Part shown: piece after piece, positions 45,121 through 58,620 of the stretch
Numbering within the stretch: position 1 is the stretch's first letter
Layout: each line of letters begins with the position of its first letter
Source of the DNA: Pardosa pseudoannulata
Taxonomy: Eukaryota; Arthropoda; Arachnida; Araneae; Lycosidae
Assembly (NCBI GenBank): GCA_032207245.1
Contig: CM063500.1
Span: 59,585,661 to 59,649,660, forward strand
Reading direction: 5' to 3'
Length of the DNA: 64,000 nucleotides
The notes under the pieces: model-generated
The model's input: the letters and a program-made list of their open reading frames with translations, nothing else
Database searches by the model: none
Told to the model about the DNA's origin: nothing
Program-made: the position numbers and the translations under genes

Positions 45121-48100
45121 ATTGTGTGTCACATAACTTCGATGTGCGTTTTAAAGAGACTAATATTTGAAAAAAAAAAAGGTTTTGAAAATTTTTAAAA
45201 ACTTATAAATTTATTTTTCTTTCGGAAATTACGTATACCTCTTTTGGCCTGGACACGTATATTAATTTTTACATATAGTCTAATCTTTATGTAAAGCGAC
45301 ATATCTTTTTAAAGAGTCTTCAGTTTAAAAGCTTATTGTTGATTTAGAGGAAAATAAAGATCGTGCTCTGCTTAAAGTTTTTTCTAGATCATTAATAAAA
45401 ATCTAATTTTTTAAGACTTAGATTTGTAATATGAAGCAATACATTAAAAGAAACATAAAACATACAATATAAACTCAGAGGGTAAAAAATATAAATTCAC
45501 TTACTAGCAGAATAAATTTTGCAATATGTATGTTAGAAATTAATTTTTTAAAATAAAAATTGAAGATAATTACCTCTATTCTTCTGCGAACATAAATTAC
45601 TTTAACATGAATGGTATATTTTGTTTTATAGCCTGATACTAGGTTTTTAAATTCTTAATTTCATAATTTTTTTAAACTTTAAAAAGTCAAATTTCTTTTT
45701 TAATTTTAGAATGTCGTTTAAAAAACTTTACGCTTACAGAATGAAACAGATAGTTATCTTCAATTTGAAATTAAAATTTAGTTTTTAATACAAAAATTTA
45801 AAAGGTTACCTCGCGGATAGGTAAATTCTATTCTTAACATTTTGTGTATGTTTTATATTTAGAAATATACTACATAGAAGAACACACAACATAGAAGTAA
45901 CAGCATTACTATAAAACATTTTACAAATTTCTACGTAAAATAACTTCTAAACGTCGAAGTTTTTCCTGGGATATGTTTTGTTTCTTTTTAAACATTTACT
46001 TGATATATAAAATATCTTATAAACTAAAAGTACAGTATTCAAAGTTTCTGCTTTATTCACGTTTTTCTTTTTGATGAGTACAATAAATAAAACATTAATT
46101 TATACTAAAAGTAAGATTAATTTTTAATAATATTTAATGTTTTTATGAATTTAGTCTCATCTGATTCAGTAGATGAATCTCTTAACAAATTTTCTACATG
46201 GCGAACTTTTTTTTAAAAAAACCGGATTTAGCGTTTTCATCAAACACAGTATATATCTTGGAACAGGGGAAAGTTTTCTTGCAAACCTAAGATTATTTCT
46301 TTCTAGATCTATAGGAAAGAATGTTTTTACTCGACTACGGCTTTTTAAACAACGGTAATTGCAATAGGGTCTACAGACCTTATTCAAATGGGTAAAAAAA
46401 AAGCACATGCGCATATCTCAAATCAGACATAACAACGCATAGGGTGATTGCACTATAGTTATGACTGGACTACTTTCTCACGCACGTGACTGAATCTAAA
46501 GACCTGTCTGCATTCTGTTCATCTGAGAGCTGGAGAAAGTACAAGGCACCTGCGCGAGCAGAAATAAAAAATACTGACTGTAACACCACTTTCAATTTTA
46601 CACAGACAGAGGGTTATGGGGGTATTAGAGTAATCTGCCTTAGTACGAGCGAACTTGGAAATACGAATTACTTTTCAATGATTTATCATTCCTTTTCGAT
46701 GTCACACAACTGTCTTCTGACAATGCATACTATCACAGCAGACATGGCAACATTCAGGCACTTGTGTCCGGAGCAACCAAGTGGTTTGAAATTTTAACAT
46801 GCTAATTACATATACTTAATTACATATTTTACTGGTTACTAAATCAAAATTAAATTTAAAATATATACCCAGTAGTAAATTGTAAAAGATAAATTAAAAT
46901 TTATGCATTGAAAAATTCATGAGCAGCTTTTAGCTTTAACAACTTATTTTACAAAACAGTTTTTCTTATAGCAACATTGACTCTGATTAAAAATATTTCC
47001 ATTTTTCTATCAGAGATTCTAGAGTTTGTCTACTTAAAGTTGACCTAAATTAAGTTTGGTTTTTCCGGACAGTACTGAAAGCTTTTAGCATGCAACATTA
47101 CTGTGTGAAAAGAGTAATATTCAGCATTATTTTTTTTTTTCAAAATTTTATAATTAATTGCTGAATTGTAGTCTTTTATCTCTTTAAAAGTTTTGTTATT
47201 TTCCGGAGTAGTTGGCATGTCTGTTACAGTCAATCTCGCTTGTAAATTCCTTTGAAAGCTTTAGCCTAATATGTATGGCAAAAACGTGTTTGGATTATTT
47301 ATTTGTAAGGGATCTTTTCCAATTGATACTATCACCATGTGCTCTTGCCCTCAATGCTCTATTTTTATTCAGAAATCTTAATAATTCTGTCACTTGTGTG
47401 GCAACAATTTAGAAAGAATAAAGATTTTATTTTTTCGGAACAATGGCTGAGCGCTGCTGCTTGTGGTAAGACATATTAAAAAGTTTGAATCTAAAGATTG
47501 TTATTTGTATTTTTTAAAATAATTTATGTTGGCTTTTGCAATATAATGATGAAAACCATTTTCCCAATGAAATAATTACTACTGGATATCAACAATTACA
47601 TATGGCAATGCAAGATACTAAAAAAGAAACCGCCCTCGCTTTTGAAGGAAGAAGAGAACTACGAAACATTCATTAATACACTGTATTCATTCTTACATGC
47701 AAAGGGTTCTCACATATCTAAACGACCCTTTTAGAGCCCCATACCGGATGTCATCACCTCAGTTAATCTCACGACATTTTACCCTGGAAAAGCATTTTAA
47801 ACGCCCTATGTTTAAGAACAAAAAGTTTACAACCTCTTCAAAAGCTATCTTTTGTCACAAAGAAAGTGCAGATCAGTTGTGTAAAAGTAGAGAAAGAAAT
47901 TAAAATTTCTGATGCAAGAAAAATAGTTTAGTGTAGATTGTTCTACTAGTTCTTTTCTTCATAACCTGAACACAGAAGCTACTAATTAAAAACCAACCAG
48001 AACAGCTTCAAATATTCATGCAGACACTGGAATTCTATAGCCTATCAAGACTAAAAATTAACATCCTGCCTATTGGGTCATCGACAGTAGAAAATAATAC

Positions 48101-48600
48101 GGTAATTATGGAAAAAACTATTACAAAGCAGTAGAGAATTTATACATTAACTATAAATGCTAAAAAACACCAGTTTCTAAAACAGTGATATACAGAAAGG
48201 AAGGTAAAGCTTAAATTTAAAAATATATTTATTATTTTTCTAAATATATGTTGATTGATAGAATATATATTTCATTTATTATTAAAATATATTCAAATGT
48301 TCTGAAGTGTAAAATTAAGAATATGTTTCATGTACAAACTGAAACAAAGATTTGAATGTAAAATGTGAAAATAAGAAGTAAAAATTTGCAACAAATAAGC
48401 CATATTAATAAACTAAAATAATTATGGATCTACAGGTTTTTATTTCATCTAACTCCATGTATATGTCTTCAAACAGTAATGGGAAATTAGTGTAGTAAAA
48501 AAAAAAATAAATAAATAAACGGGGAATTAATGTCCTGTAAGTTTCAATGATGAAATTACCTTACATCGCAAATGCCATTTTGTCGTTTTATCTACTAAAT
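45121..48600. other. AT-rich sequence, no gene seen
   Basis: Several short open frames (up to about 100 codons, e.g. 46486-46797) lack recognisable domains and have no splice context. 47203-47221 contains CCGGAGTAGTTGGCATGTC, the reverse of a motif at about 61472, suggesting a MITE end. Confidence 0.45.
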
Positions 48601-48619
48601 ATAGTATAAAATTCAGAGC

Positions 48620-49674
48620 TTCGCGTTCTATTTCAAATTCAAAACTGCTCAGGGGACTGAAAGTTTGAGAATCTCTGCTCTACTATATTAGTTAAGAAAA
48701 TAAACGTATTTAAATACTTCTAAATTTATGCTAGCTTATCTGATCATAGAATGATCTAAGTATCAACAAGACATTCAGTTTCTCAAATAATAAATATTCT
48801 TAACTTACTACAGAAATACACAAGATGGTAACATTCTAAACGATATTTCACAAATATTACATTTAAACAGGTTTCTAATAATTTCTCTAAAAAATTAGTG
48901 ACGACTGTAAGCATTACATAAAACATGAATTTAAAGAACAAACTTAAAACGTTCAAAGAGGAGTAAGGCGGAAGCGAGATTACGAAAAAAATGGCGATAG
49001 AAGTTAAACATTTCTCCTTGATCTTTTATACTTTTATCTTTTTTTCATTATATAAATCCTAAGAATTTATTTTTAAATCACAGTCACTCTAATGTAACAC
49101 ACAACACTTGATGAATTCCACTAATTAATTCTTGCTTCAAGTGCTTCAACTGAAATTCAATTTCAATTGAAAGCTGCTCGGGGACTGAAAAAGTTTGAAA
49201 ATCTCTACTCTAAAATATTAAGTTAAGAAAATCGATAGACAGATTTAAATATTTCTAAATTTATGCTTGCTTAATCTGATCATAGAATAATCTAAGTATC
49301 AACAAGGTCTTCCATTTCTCTAATAATAAATATTCTTAACTTACTACAGAAATACAAGATGGTAACATCTTAAACGATGTTTTACAAATATTACATTTAA
49401 ATAATTTGTAATAATTTCTCTAAAAAATTAGTGAAGACTGTAACCATTACATAAAACAAGAATTAAAGAACAAACTTAAAACGTTCAAAGAGGAGTAGGA
49501 AGCGAGATTACGAAAAACATGGCGATAGAAGTTAAACATTTCTCCTTGATCTTTTATACTTTTATCTTTTTTTCATTACATAAATCCTAAGAATTTATTT
49601 TTAAATCACTGTCACTCTAATGTAACACACAACACTTGATGAATTCCACTAATTAATTCTAAGTGCTTCAACTA
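48620..49674. repeat. Tandem segmental duplication, two units of about 525 bp
   Basis: Units about 48620-49151 and 49152-49674. They share CTGCTC.GGGGACTGAAA, CTAAATTTATGCT.GCTTA, TCTGATCATAGAAT.ATCTA, AACAAACTTAAAACGTTCAA and CTTGATGAATTCCACTAATT with perhaps 5% differences and small indels. No terminal repeats of a transposon. Confidence 0.92.
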
Positions 49675-49689
49675 CAGTTACACGACATC

Positions 49690-50030
49690 AGAAGGAATGA
49701 CCTTGATACACAAAACTGGTGGGGACAGGAGAGGAAAGAAAAAAGAAAAAAACCCTGAGCTGGGTAGGAAGGAGTTTCCAGCGTCAAGCAGTCTGCCCTG
49801 GAAGCACGTGCCAATAGGGAAACCGGTTCCTTCCCTACTGCCACTAGCACAAAGCTAGCTTTGTTTAGATCTCCTCCTTTTGAGAAAGTTGGCGAACTTG
49901 GGGAATTGTATATAAAGTAAAGCATCTCGCACAAAGAGCGCTTGGAAAAAAGCTTGCAGAGCAAACAGAATGTAGATCCCGATTTTACAGGTGCCAACTT
50001 TCCTGAAATACTCAGGGGCACAAGAGCTTA
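49690..50030 (+). promoter_or_regulatory. GC-raised block with CCAAT, E-box and TATA-like motifs
   Basis: On the plus strand CACGTG and CCAATAGGG lie about 100 bp upstream of TATATAAAG (49908-49916). This follows directly on the tandem duplication. No downstream coding exon was recognised. The 117-codon minus-strand frame here has no family features. Promoter role inferred only. Confidence 0.3.
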
Positions 50031-50097
50031 ATGTACGAATTAATGCTGTCTGATTTCTTATAGGAACACAACAATATCGGACTGTTATTTGGTAAGA

Positions 50098-50443
50098 CAG
50101 GGTTCCCTCACTTTTTCCAGAACAAAAATTAAGGACTTTTTAAGAACTTTCTAAGGATCGAAGTAACTTTTTATAAGGACCTACTTGAAATGCACGGAAT
50201 AACGACATAAACCCTATTTCCTAAGGAACATATTTTAATAATTATGAACCAGACAAGGCATGTTCAATAAATGCCCTACATCATTTCAAAATCAAGTTTT
50301 TAAAAATTAATATAAGATTAACCTATTTGACAAAAACTAATTTTGAAAATTATACTTCTAAAGTTTTTTGAATGATGAAACTAAAAATAAATTGTGAATA
50401 AAATACAATATTATAAATATAACTTTCTGAGGGTTTTAAATTG

Positions 50444-50517
<74 letters not shown>

Positions 50518-51250
50518 CTGTGTATATACTAGCTGATTATACCCGACGTTGCCTGGGAAAGAAGTAAGTTTCAGAATTTTTTTATTACATTCAATGCAAG
50601 GAAAATTAAACTTCCATAAGTAACTGAAATATCTGCACCCCCATGCCTCGTTTAATTAAAATCTGCATGACTGTTAGCTATTAGGAAAGGGCAGCTGACT
50701 TTATAAACCTTTTCAGTATGCGAAAGATTATTTGTCAAAAAAGTTTTCTAACTTGTGACCATAAAAAGTACCAATAAACTAAAAGGTAATTTCATAATTT
50801 TTTAATGATATCAAAGAAAGGAATTTTGAATTACTACAGTAATACACTAAAAACATATATGTATTTGAGAATTTTCTTTATCATTAATACTGCATTTTTG
50901 GCTAGAAAACGCAAAAGAATGTTAAGAACATTAACACATATTTTATATATTACCAATATATATTCTGTGACTAGTACTTATTACTTGTAGTGGTGTTCTT
51001 AGAACCAGTTTTGGGCAAGTTTAACTCTAACATTACAAAACCAGAATGTTTGGAGAGTACTAAGAAAACTGATAGGAAATCAACGTGATGATGGTGGAGC
51101 ATGTCGATGGAGAAATTGATCACGTTCCAATTTAAAAATTAAGGATTTTTTAAGGACCATTGACAAAAATTAAGTAGTTTTAAGGGCCCTTAAAAATAAA
51201 AACTAAAATTAAGGAGTTCTTAAAGACTTTTAAGGACCGTGGGAACCCCG
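50098..51250. mobile_element. hAT-like element with CAGGGTTCCC termini, copy 2
   Basis: CAGGGTTCCCTCACTTTTTC to GTGGGAACCCCG. Inner sequence parallels 9030-10216, including the AAAATTAAGGACTTTTTAAG motifs, the microsatellite and TGATTATACCCGACGTTGCC. It lacks the 412-bp insert found in copy 1. Confidence 0.78.
50450..50525. repeat. (TA)n-(TG)n microsatellite
   Basis: Within hAT-like copy 2. Confidence 0.95.
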
Positions 51251-51555
51251 TAAGAGGTAGATAGGACACTGACAACGAATAAAATACGGACATTAACAAA
51301 AATTCAACTAAAAGCTATATGATCTTTGTACAACTTTATATAGGAAAGTAATAACAGTTCTGCAAAGGAAAAAAATTCAATTAACACATGAATGCCCACT
51401 TCTGTCAAAAATTTATATAGGTGATAAATTTGACTTATTATGGTGGACCTGCCATAGTGGATTGGATTTCTCTCACTCCATGGTAATGGGAAAATAAAAT
51501 TCTCTCCAGCTAGCTCGCATTTTCAGAACACCTTAAAAAGATGCATGGGGGTTTA

Positions 51556-51731
51556 AACCAGTGGTTTTAACTGTCCTGGTCAACATCAATTTTGACCACT
51601 GAAATTCACTTTTCAACATATTTTATACTAATCGAAGATAGTCTACTAGCATATGATAAAGGCAAGTTACATTTGTTAAAAATGTCGTAATATAAATAAC
51701 ACCAGCAAAAAACAACTATAACATGACACAA

Positions 51732-51778
<47 letters not shown>

Positions 51779-52331
51779 TTCTATTTTTATACAAGCTGTT
51801 TCATATGTAATTTATGTTGAATTCAAAAAACGGTTACAAGTCACAAGTTTTGTAGTTGTCTCTAAATTTAAACGATTTCGTAATTTATTTTGGATTACTC
51901 CAAACTTTGAAAAAACTTTTGAAACAATTTTAATTGTAAAATGTCATGTTATTTGTTTCAATTTTAAAATTTATGTTTTTAACAAACTCACGTTTTATTT
52001 TTTAACTGTAACTCATATTTTATGTTTTCTACTGCAACTGGATTACATTTTTACAAATGCATGTGCATGGTTTTTGGATTGCTCCAAACTTTGGAAGAAC
52101 TGGTACAACAGTTGTTTAACTGCACTACTATTTTTATTGCATATTTAAAAGTCACTTCTAATTACAAAAGATATATATTAAAATTAAGACCATTTAAAAC
52201 TATTTTTAACAATTCTGACCACTTCTGATCATTTTTTATCACTTTTGACCAGTTTTGGAAGGTTAAAACCACTTTTATCCAGTGTTCTGGTAAAAATCAG
52301 TTTTGAACGGTCAAAATTACAATCCTGTATA
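51556..52331. mobile_element. MITE-like element with CTGGTCAA/TTGACCAG motifs
   Basis: The left part has AACTGTCCTGGTCAACATCA and TTTTGACCACTG. The right end repeats TGACCA, CCACTTTTATCCAGTGTTCT and GGTCAAAATTACAATCCTG. Design parallels 62887-63655 (GCCA-rich ends). A (TA)n run sits at 51734-51771. The 141-codon frame crossing it is an AT-rich artefact. Confidence 0.5.
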
Positions 52332-52839
52332 TAACCTGTAAGTCCCCAGTGTCGTGTCCCTCAGTGTTTAGACACCGCTAAAATATAGCTTGAGAATTTT
52401 TGTTTTCTTATATCTAGTTTTTCCTTTAAGAGTAAGTAGAGGCAAAAAAATAAATTCTGCTCGCTACGGTGAACTTTCAGAATTACTTAAAAAAGATTTA
52501 TTTTCGTGCATAACTTTAAATTCGTGTTCTGGGTCCATCATTTTAAATCACATAAATAACATTATTCATTTTTATAATCGAATTTGTTTATATTAAATTT
52601 GCAAACTTTTTTTATTGTAAAAAATATAAGCAAAACCCTAAATTGCATTACTGTATATCTGTATATTATAAAGTTAAATATCTTATATTATATAAATAAT
52701 AAAATTTTATACACAACAGTGTAATTTTTGTTTGATAATAAATTTTTAAAAATAAGGACATTAAAACCACATAGTTTTGTATGCAATAAAAAAAACATTT
52801 TATCGACAACCATATGAATATGTAATTATAAAAAATTTT

Positions 52840-53275
52840 ATTTGAAGAGTCACAAATTTGATTTTTTTTTAAATTTGTTATATCATTTTTTTATTAATGA
52901 ACTCATATTTATTTTTTCATATAAAAACTGGATTACATTTTTACAAAAATGCAGTGTGCATTTTATTGCTCCAAATTTAGTTCAAATCGATAGATACTTC
53001 AACGATTTTAAATATTAAAATAAGAAATGAATAAATGAAATATTTATGAAGACCATATTTAAAAAATATCATTTTTATATTATGCATGAATTGATCATTT
53101 TAATTGCTTTTAAGTGGAAGGTTTAAAACAATTTTATGACGTCATATTGCTAAAATAGTTTTTCCCTTAGATATGATGCGATAAATTACACTTTTGCGTT
53201 TAAAAAATCCACTTTTATCATGTTCTCGAAAAAGTGAAGTAAATTACAACGTTGAAAATTACAAAACCCCGGGAT
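52840..53275. repeat. Diverged relative of 51950-52331
   Basis: AACTGGATTACATTTTTACA, then TGCA...ATTGCTCCAAA and CCACTTTTATCA.GTTCT recur in the same order. Rest of 53276-53810 shows nothing. Confidence 0.5.
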
Positions 53276-53818
53276 ATACCTAAACATTTCCCAAATTTTT
53301 AGCTTATGATAGTTTTTGAGTATATCTAGTAGTAAGACAGACCAGTCTTATATACAAATTATTCAAGTACTTTCTATTATTTATAAAATTTCCAATTGGG
53401 TCAACACTTTATGAATTATTGACGCCCATAAATTTACATTTTCAGGAGTTATACAGACTGAAATCTTGAAAATCTGCTTCATTATAAAACTACTACTCTT
53501 ATAATGACTATTTCTAAAATATTTGGATTTACTTTAACCCATTATGCCTAGCATTGCTTTTTAGATACAATTAACAGAAATTCTATAAACAATCTCCCAA
53601 ACTCTTGACTATTCACTACTGTTTTTAATTATGCTTTTTGTATTGCCTTTTTATAACTTTTCGAATATCACATAGTTTACATTTATAGCAAAAACATCGA
53701 CAGAAATTGTGACAAATAGCCAAATCCACTATTAAATTTCACTTTAAAGTATTGGATTTACATGTAATACTAAATAAATGATCGCATATAAACACAATTC
53801 TTATCGAGTGAAGCTTTC

Positions 53819-54530
53819 AGGCTTGCAACTGCTGAGGTACATTCAAAAAGGTGAGAAAAGTGACAAATAATACAGAATAAGTGTTTTTTTTTATCCTCCT
53901 CTTGATTACAGATGCTATGATTTATAGATTATATGATTTATGATGCTATGATAAGATTTTTCTATTTATTTTAACTCTAAATCAAATGATTCATGCAAGA
54001 CATGATTTTAGCGTCAAATACAAAAAAGGTTCAAAATTTTGTTTAACACAACTCACCATTGCTTTTTATTCAAGAAAATCTATAAATTAGATTTGAATAC
54101 ATACAATACATTAATTTTATAATCACAATTTTCTGCATATATTAATGATGTTTTGAAATATGTACATAGCTAGATTAGAGTATCTAAAGAAAAAGAAAAA
54201 TATGTGCTTTGACGTAAATTACTTTAATGTATTAAATGTATATTTCAGTACAAATGTAGATTTCAGGAACTTCTTTACGACTTTTTAAAATCACTAAATT
54301 CTGGAAACCGTATAACTAATTATATTTTAATAAGAAAAATAAGATTAGAGCATCGCATATTTGGTCTTTTATTAAAATATTTTGTTATTAATTCAGATTT
54401 TCTTTTTTCAACAACAGACTTTTGCTGTGATACACATGAAAAAAAGTGACTGTTTAGTTAAAAAAGTGACTAAAAGTGATCAATTGTAAAAAGTGACTAA
54501 AGGTGAGAAAAGCGACGGAATTGCAAGCCT
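53819..54530. mobile_element. hAT-type AGGCTTGCAA family, copy 4
   Basis: AGGCTTGCAA / TTGCAAGCCT ends. Flanks AAGCTTTC and GAGCTTTA share AGCTTT. Confidence 0.88.
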
Positions 54531-55190
54531 GAGCTTTATAATAGATAAGGCTATTTGGTATGATTTCAGCGGGTCTGTTAAAGAGTAAATTTATTAGCGA
54601 GATTCAAAAATTTAGATGTTAAATCAAAATAACTAAACAGTTAATAAGGATAGATACACAAAAGTTATAATAGGACTGCTACATTTCTCTTCGCTGAAAT
54701 GGAAAATTCGTTCCGAAGTAACATTCTAACTCGATGCTAAGACATTAATAGGCTAACAATTTTTACAAACAATTCGTCAAATTTCCCCGGGAAAAAAAAT
54801 AAAAATTATAGAGCAGTAAATGCTTAACAATCAACACCAGAGTATATCACTTCTCTTCTAAAATCATTATGGATAACCAGTTGCTCAGACGATATTTTGT
54901 TTTTAAAGAGTAATAAACAGTCTAATTGGCTTGAATGGATGAAGGGCAACAAATACAATTAGTTTCGTTATTTGGCAATTAGTCGATGACTAAATTCCAA
55001 AACTATATCAAGATTTAACATTTTTTTTTAAAATTAAACTGAGTAAATGTAACCTTTTTGATCAGATATGGATGCCAAAAGAAAATGTAATATAACATTT
55101 GGAGAAACAGTGTACTCCCAGTTTAAAGATGAGAAATACTTATAAAAGGCTGGGTTACTTAAATATCTGATAAATGTAAAAAGCATACAT
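54531..55190. other. AT-rich sequence, no gene seen
   Basis: No coding frame or repeat recognised. Confidence 0.5.
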
Positions 55191-55193
55191 TAC

Positions 55194-55196
<3 letters not shown>

Positions 55197-55254
<58 letters not shown>

Positions 55255-55292
55255 CACACATACGTGTGTGTGTGTGTGTGCGTGTATACAGA
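55197..55292. repeat. (TA)n-(TG)n microsatellite
   Basis: TA run, then CA/TG-type alternation. Open frames on both strands here are repeat translation. Confidence 0.95.
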
Positions 55293-56567
55293 GCACTTAC
55301 TGCTAACTCCAGACAATGTTTGCCTTAAATATGTGAAATTTTTTTTATATGTAGATCGAAACATTTCCAATAAGTTTTCATACATACAAAATGTGACAAA
55401 AAATGTAAAAAGTTTTATAGATATGCACACTTTTTACAGCATTTCACTCAATTTTACAGAAATTGTCATATTTTACAAGCTATGTATAAAATTAAGATTA
55501 AAATTGGTTTTGTCCAAGTAATTTGCACATTTTGTTATAAGCTAAGTAATATATCGTTAGTCGAGGATTTTAAGAGTATGAAAACAGAATTGAAACTGGT
55601 TTCAAAATTACAGGAAAGGTGGCCGTTATAATCAAAACTGTGCAATAAGTGACTGAAAGAAAGCACTTAGAAAAGACACGATACACTAATTTAAAAAATC
55701 ATACATAATTTTCAAAAATTAAGCGGTATGTGCATGTTATACAACACAGTTTAAAAAAAACAACCTTGGAAAGAAAGGCCTTTCACACCATTTCATCCCA
55801 ATTTGTCCCAAACTAACAATTTTACAAATGTTTAATGTTACTAAACAAATTTCTGCCATCGGCTTCAGTATGTATTTCCTCTCCCAACAGTAAAATTATT
55901 AATCACAATAGACGGTATATTAACTTAAACTTCAACAAAACAAAATAAGCAAAGAATACAATTGGACGCAAAAAAGATAAGCATTTACTCCAGTGAAATG
56001 ACTGACAGCTAAATACTGAAAAGACGTCTAAAAGTTTTAGAACAGGTGAATAACTAAGAAAATTTTTAACAACTAAAACTAATTACCTTTTTCAAAAGCC
56101 CATAAAATACACTGAAAAGGAATTTCACAATGCATCCCCATTTATTCCAATGCGGTAAGCAAAAGTCAATTGGATCTAAAGACTAACGTAATACAATATG
56201 ACAAGTACACTAGGAAATTTTATTCGTCTGCGCAATATTTTAGGTAGTCATTGCATCAGGTGTAAAAGAAACACATTACGGTTCGAATGGTGGTATACCG
56301 GCAAGTTATATGGAGGGAAACCAGATGCCTGAAAATGAGACTATTACCTACGGAAAACCTATAACAGTATAACCGCAAAGTCTAAGATAACAGAAAAACA
56401 ATTCATTTTTAATTTTTTCTTTAAATCTTATCTCTTTTAACGTAACATCCATGTTTTATTTCTATAAGAGACATTTTAATGCAGTTAAAATAAATAACGA
56501 AAAACTTGGTCAATTATGTAAATTCGTATGTTTATATGTACGTGTGAAAAGGTATTTTTTTAATAGC
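55293..56567. other. AT-rich sequence, no gene seen
   Basis: No coding signature found on either strand. Confidence 0.45.
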
Positions 56568-56575
56568 GCGGAAAC

Positions 56576-57295
56576 CAGGATTGAAAAAAATATCAGATTT
56601 GATTTAAATCGGATTTCTTTGATTTTTTCTCTGAATACTAATTTTAATTGTTGTTTTTATGTTTTTTGTAACATACATAGAATAGTTTGTTATAAGAAAT
56701 AACATCTTAGCTATCTAGTGTATATTCTACACACTGATTACCTAAAATTAAATATGTAAATTTAAAGAACACATTAAATATTTATTTAATGCAAACTATT
56801 TGTTTAAAAAAACAAATCACAATTATTTCAATATTTTTGAAGCACCGAATGATGGATTTAATTGTTTCAATAAAAACACTAGCTTTGATGCTTTATCCAC
56901 TCCTAATTGGTTACGAAGGCTAGAATGAACGATACCAAAAGAAGAAAACTGTCTTTCCATTCCAGCAAATGAAGTCACGGCTGTTGTTATTTGGTAGACA
57001 AACTAGATTTCAAGTTCTGTAATACTCTCTTTACCTCCCATTACATAAAATGAATTTCACCAGTCATAATCAATCATTGTACTACCCCTACTACATACTT
57101 TCTGATAACAACCCCTAAATTCTTGGAAAGCACATGCTATCTATTTACACTTATTTACTTATTGGTATTTCTGTGCTGACTGATTCCCAATTCTCCTGTC
57201 TTTGGAATATAAGTTTTAAAAGAAGTGAAAAAAAAAATGATTTAAATCAATGATTTTTTCAAAAAAATCAACTGATTTAAATCATGCCAACCCTG
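56576..57295 (-). mobile_element. hAT element, copy 2 of the 38062 family
   Basis: CAGGATTG...CCAACCCTG with flanks GCGGAAAC and GCGGAGAC (7 of 8). ATTTAAATCA subterminal motifs as in copy 1. Confidence 0.9.
56866..57005 (-). pseudogene. hAT transposase dimerisation-domain remnant
   Basis: Minus-strand frame TAVTSFAGMERQFSSFGIVH then SSLRNQLGVDKASKLVFLLK. This fits the hAT C-terminal signature and is free of stops over this stretch, unlike the copy at 38400. The rest of the transposase is not recoverable. Confidence 0.78.
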
Positions 57296-57303
57296 GCGGA
57301 GAC

Positions 57304-58260
57304 ACTTGCCTATTAAGCATTTGCCCACACAACACTGCAGAATTGTTGACCATGGTACTTGTAATTTAGAAGTAAAAGACCCCCAGGCTTGGTATGCCAC
57401 CACTAGAGGTATCGTTTGGGAACTTGTAGGTCACTGTGACCACGAACCCATTTTCACGTGCCCCAGACGCCATTAAAAGAATGAAAAGGTTAAAATCCAT
57501 TTTAAAAGCAACAATTACATCTTCTATTTAGGTACGAACACGTTATGACAGTTCTTTACGAAACTGGACTGAAAAGAAGATGCAATAAGCATGGCTAAAA
57601 TTTATATACATTATCACGCAATAAAGTCATTTTCGGAGTTTAAACACCATGATCCATACCCAGGAAGCAAAGAAACTTGTTCTAATACATCAGACTATTC
57701 CAGCAAACAATTCCCTTTCATTTATGAAATAGTTTAAAACAATTATAAAGACAAGGTTATACAGTACATATCAGCTTTAAGCACCGCTTAATTAAAAGCT
57801 ATCACGTAACCAAGACAACGAAAAAAAAAATTGGTGTATAACTGCATAAGCAGGATGTTTGGTAAATGATTTTAATACAGAAACTTGGGCCACGAGCTCA
57901 AAATGACACCACTAAGTAATTATCTTAATGCTTTATCATTTTTGACTACGTTAAAAATACCCACCAAGCAAAAGCAACTGTTCTCGACATTTTATCGATT
58001 CCAAAAGGCAGCATGCGAGCTCTTAGAAATTCTTCCGCTCGGTTGCATAAAAGAAATAACAGCATCTATTCGAAATTGCTATTCATAAGGAAGAAGCAAA
58101 CGTGGAAACCGGGCTCTTGTCGTAGCAAATTAGCACGCTTCGATACAAATCGAAGAACCGTAAAATAGTCCATTTTTATACGATCCAGAAAACTTTCAGC
58201 AAACGCAGGATTAAAAATATTCGATATACTATTCAAATAGTTCCTTTTCAATTAACTGAT
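57304..58260. other. No gene recognised
   Basis: Slightly more balanced base composition than neighbours (e.g. GTCACTGTGACC palindrome-like block near 57431). Short open frames at 57885-58088 and 58066-58251 have no recognisable features. Confidence 0.4.
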
Positions 58261-58264
58261 GGCT

Positions 58265-58620
58265 AAGGCAGGGGTGGGTTAACCGAGATTGGCCAGAAAA
58301 ATTTGAGGCCCACGATGGAATTAGCGAAATTTATAACTGAAGCAAATGACGCATTTTTTAAAGTAAATATATTAATAAACTGATTGATTATTATTAAAAA
58401 TAATTAATTATTCTATTGTTACTTTATGAATTAATAACAAAAACTGATTACATTGCTTTCAATTTTCACCTACACACATATACATACACACATCTATATA
58501 GTGTATGTATGTATGTGTATATATATGTATATACACATATGCACACACATAATGCCTGGCGGAAGAAGATACATTTCGAACGTAGCCCGCCTAGCCTTTT
58601 GAAATAGCCAAGTTGTCCGA
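58265..58620. mobile_element. hAT-like fragment
   Basis: CAGGGGTGGGTTAACCGAGATTGG at the left and CGTAGCCCGCCTAGCC at the right resemble hAT ends with GGCC/GCCC-rich subterminal sequence. A CA/TA microsatellite lies between. No target duplication is evident. Confidence 0.45.

Noticed and set aside
46486..46797. 103-codon plus-strand frame as a gene
   Set aside because: No recognisable domain, start context or splice partners; composition is like its flanks.
49668..50021. 117-codon minus-strand frame as an upstream E-protein exon
   Set aside because: No AD1 motif (LSDLLDFSAMF-like) and no similarity to E-protein N-termini; base composition and motifs fit a regulatory block better.
51723..52148. 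141-codon plus-strand open frame
   Set aside because: Begins in a TA microsatellite, has AT-driven codons and lies inside a MITE-like element.
57398..57500. Minus-strand frame starting MASGARENGFVVTVTYKF as an exon
   Set aside because: Short, without convincing splice sites or family match.
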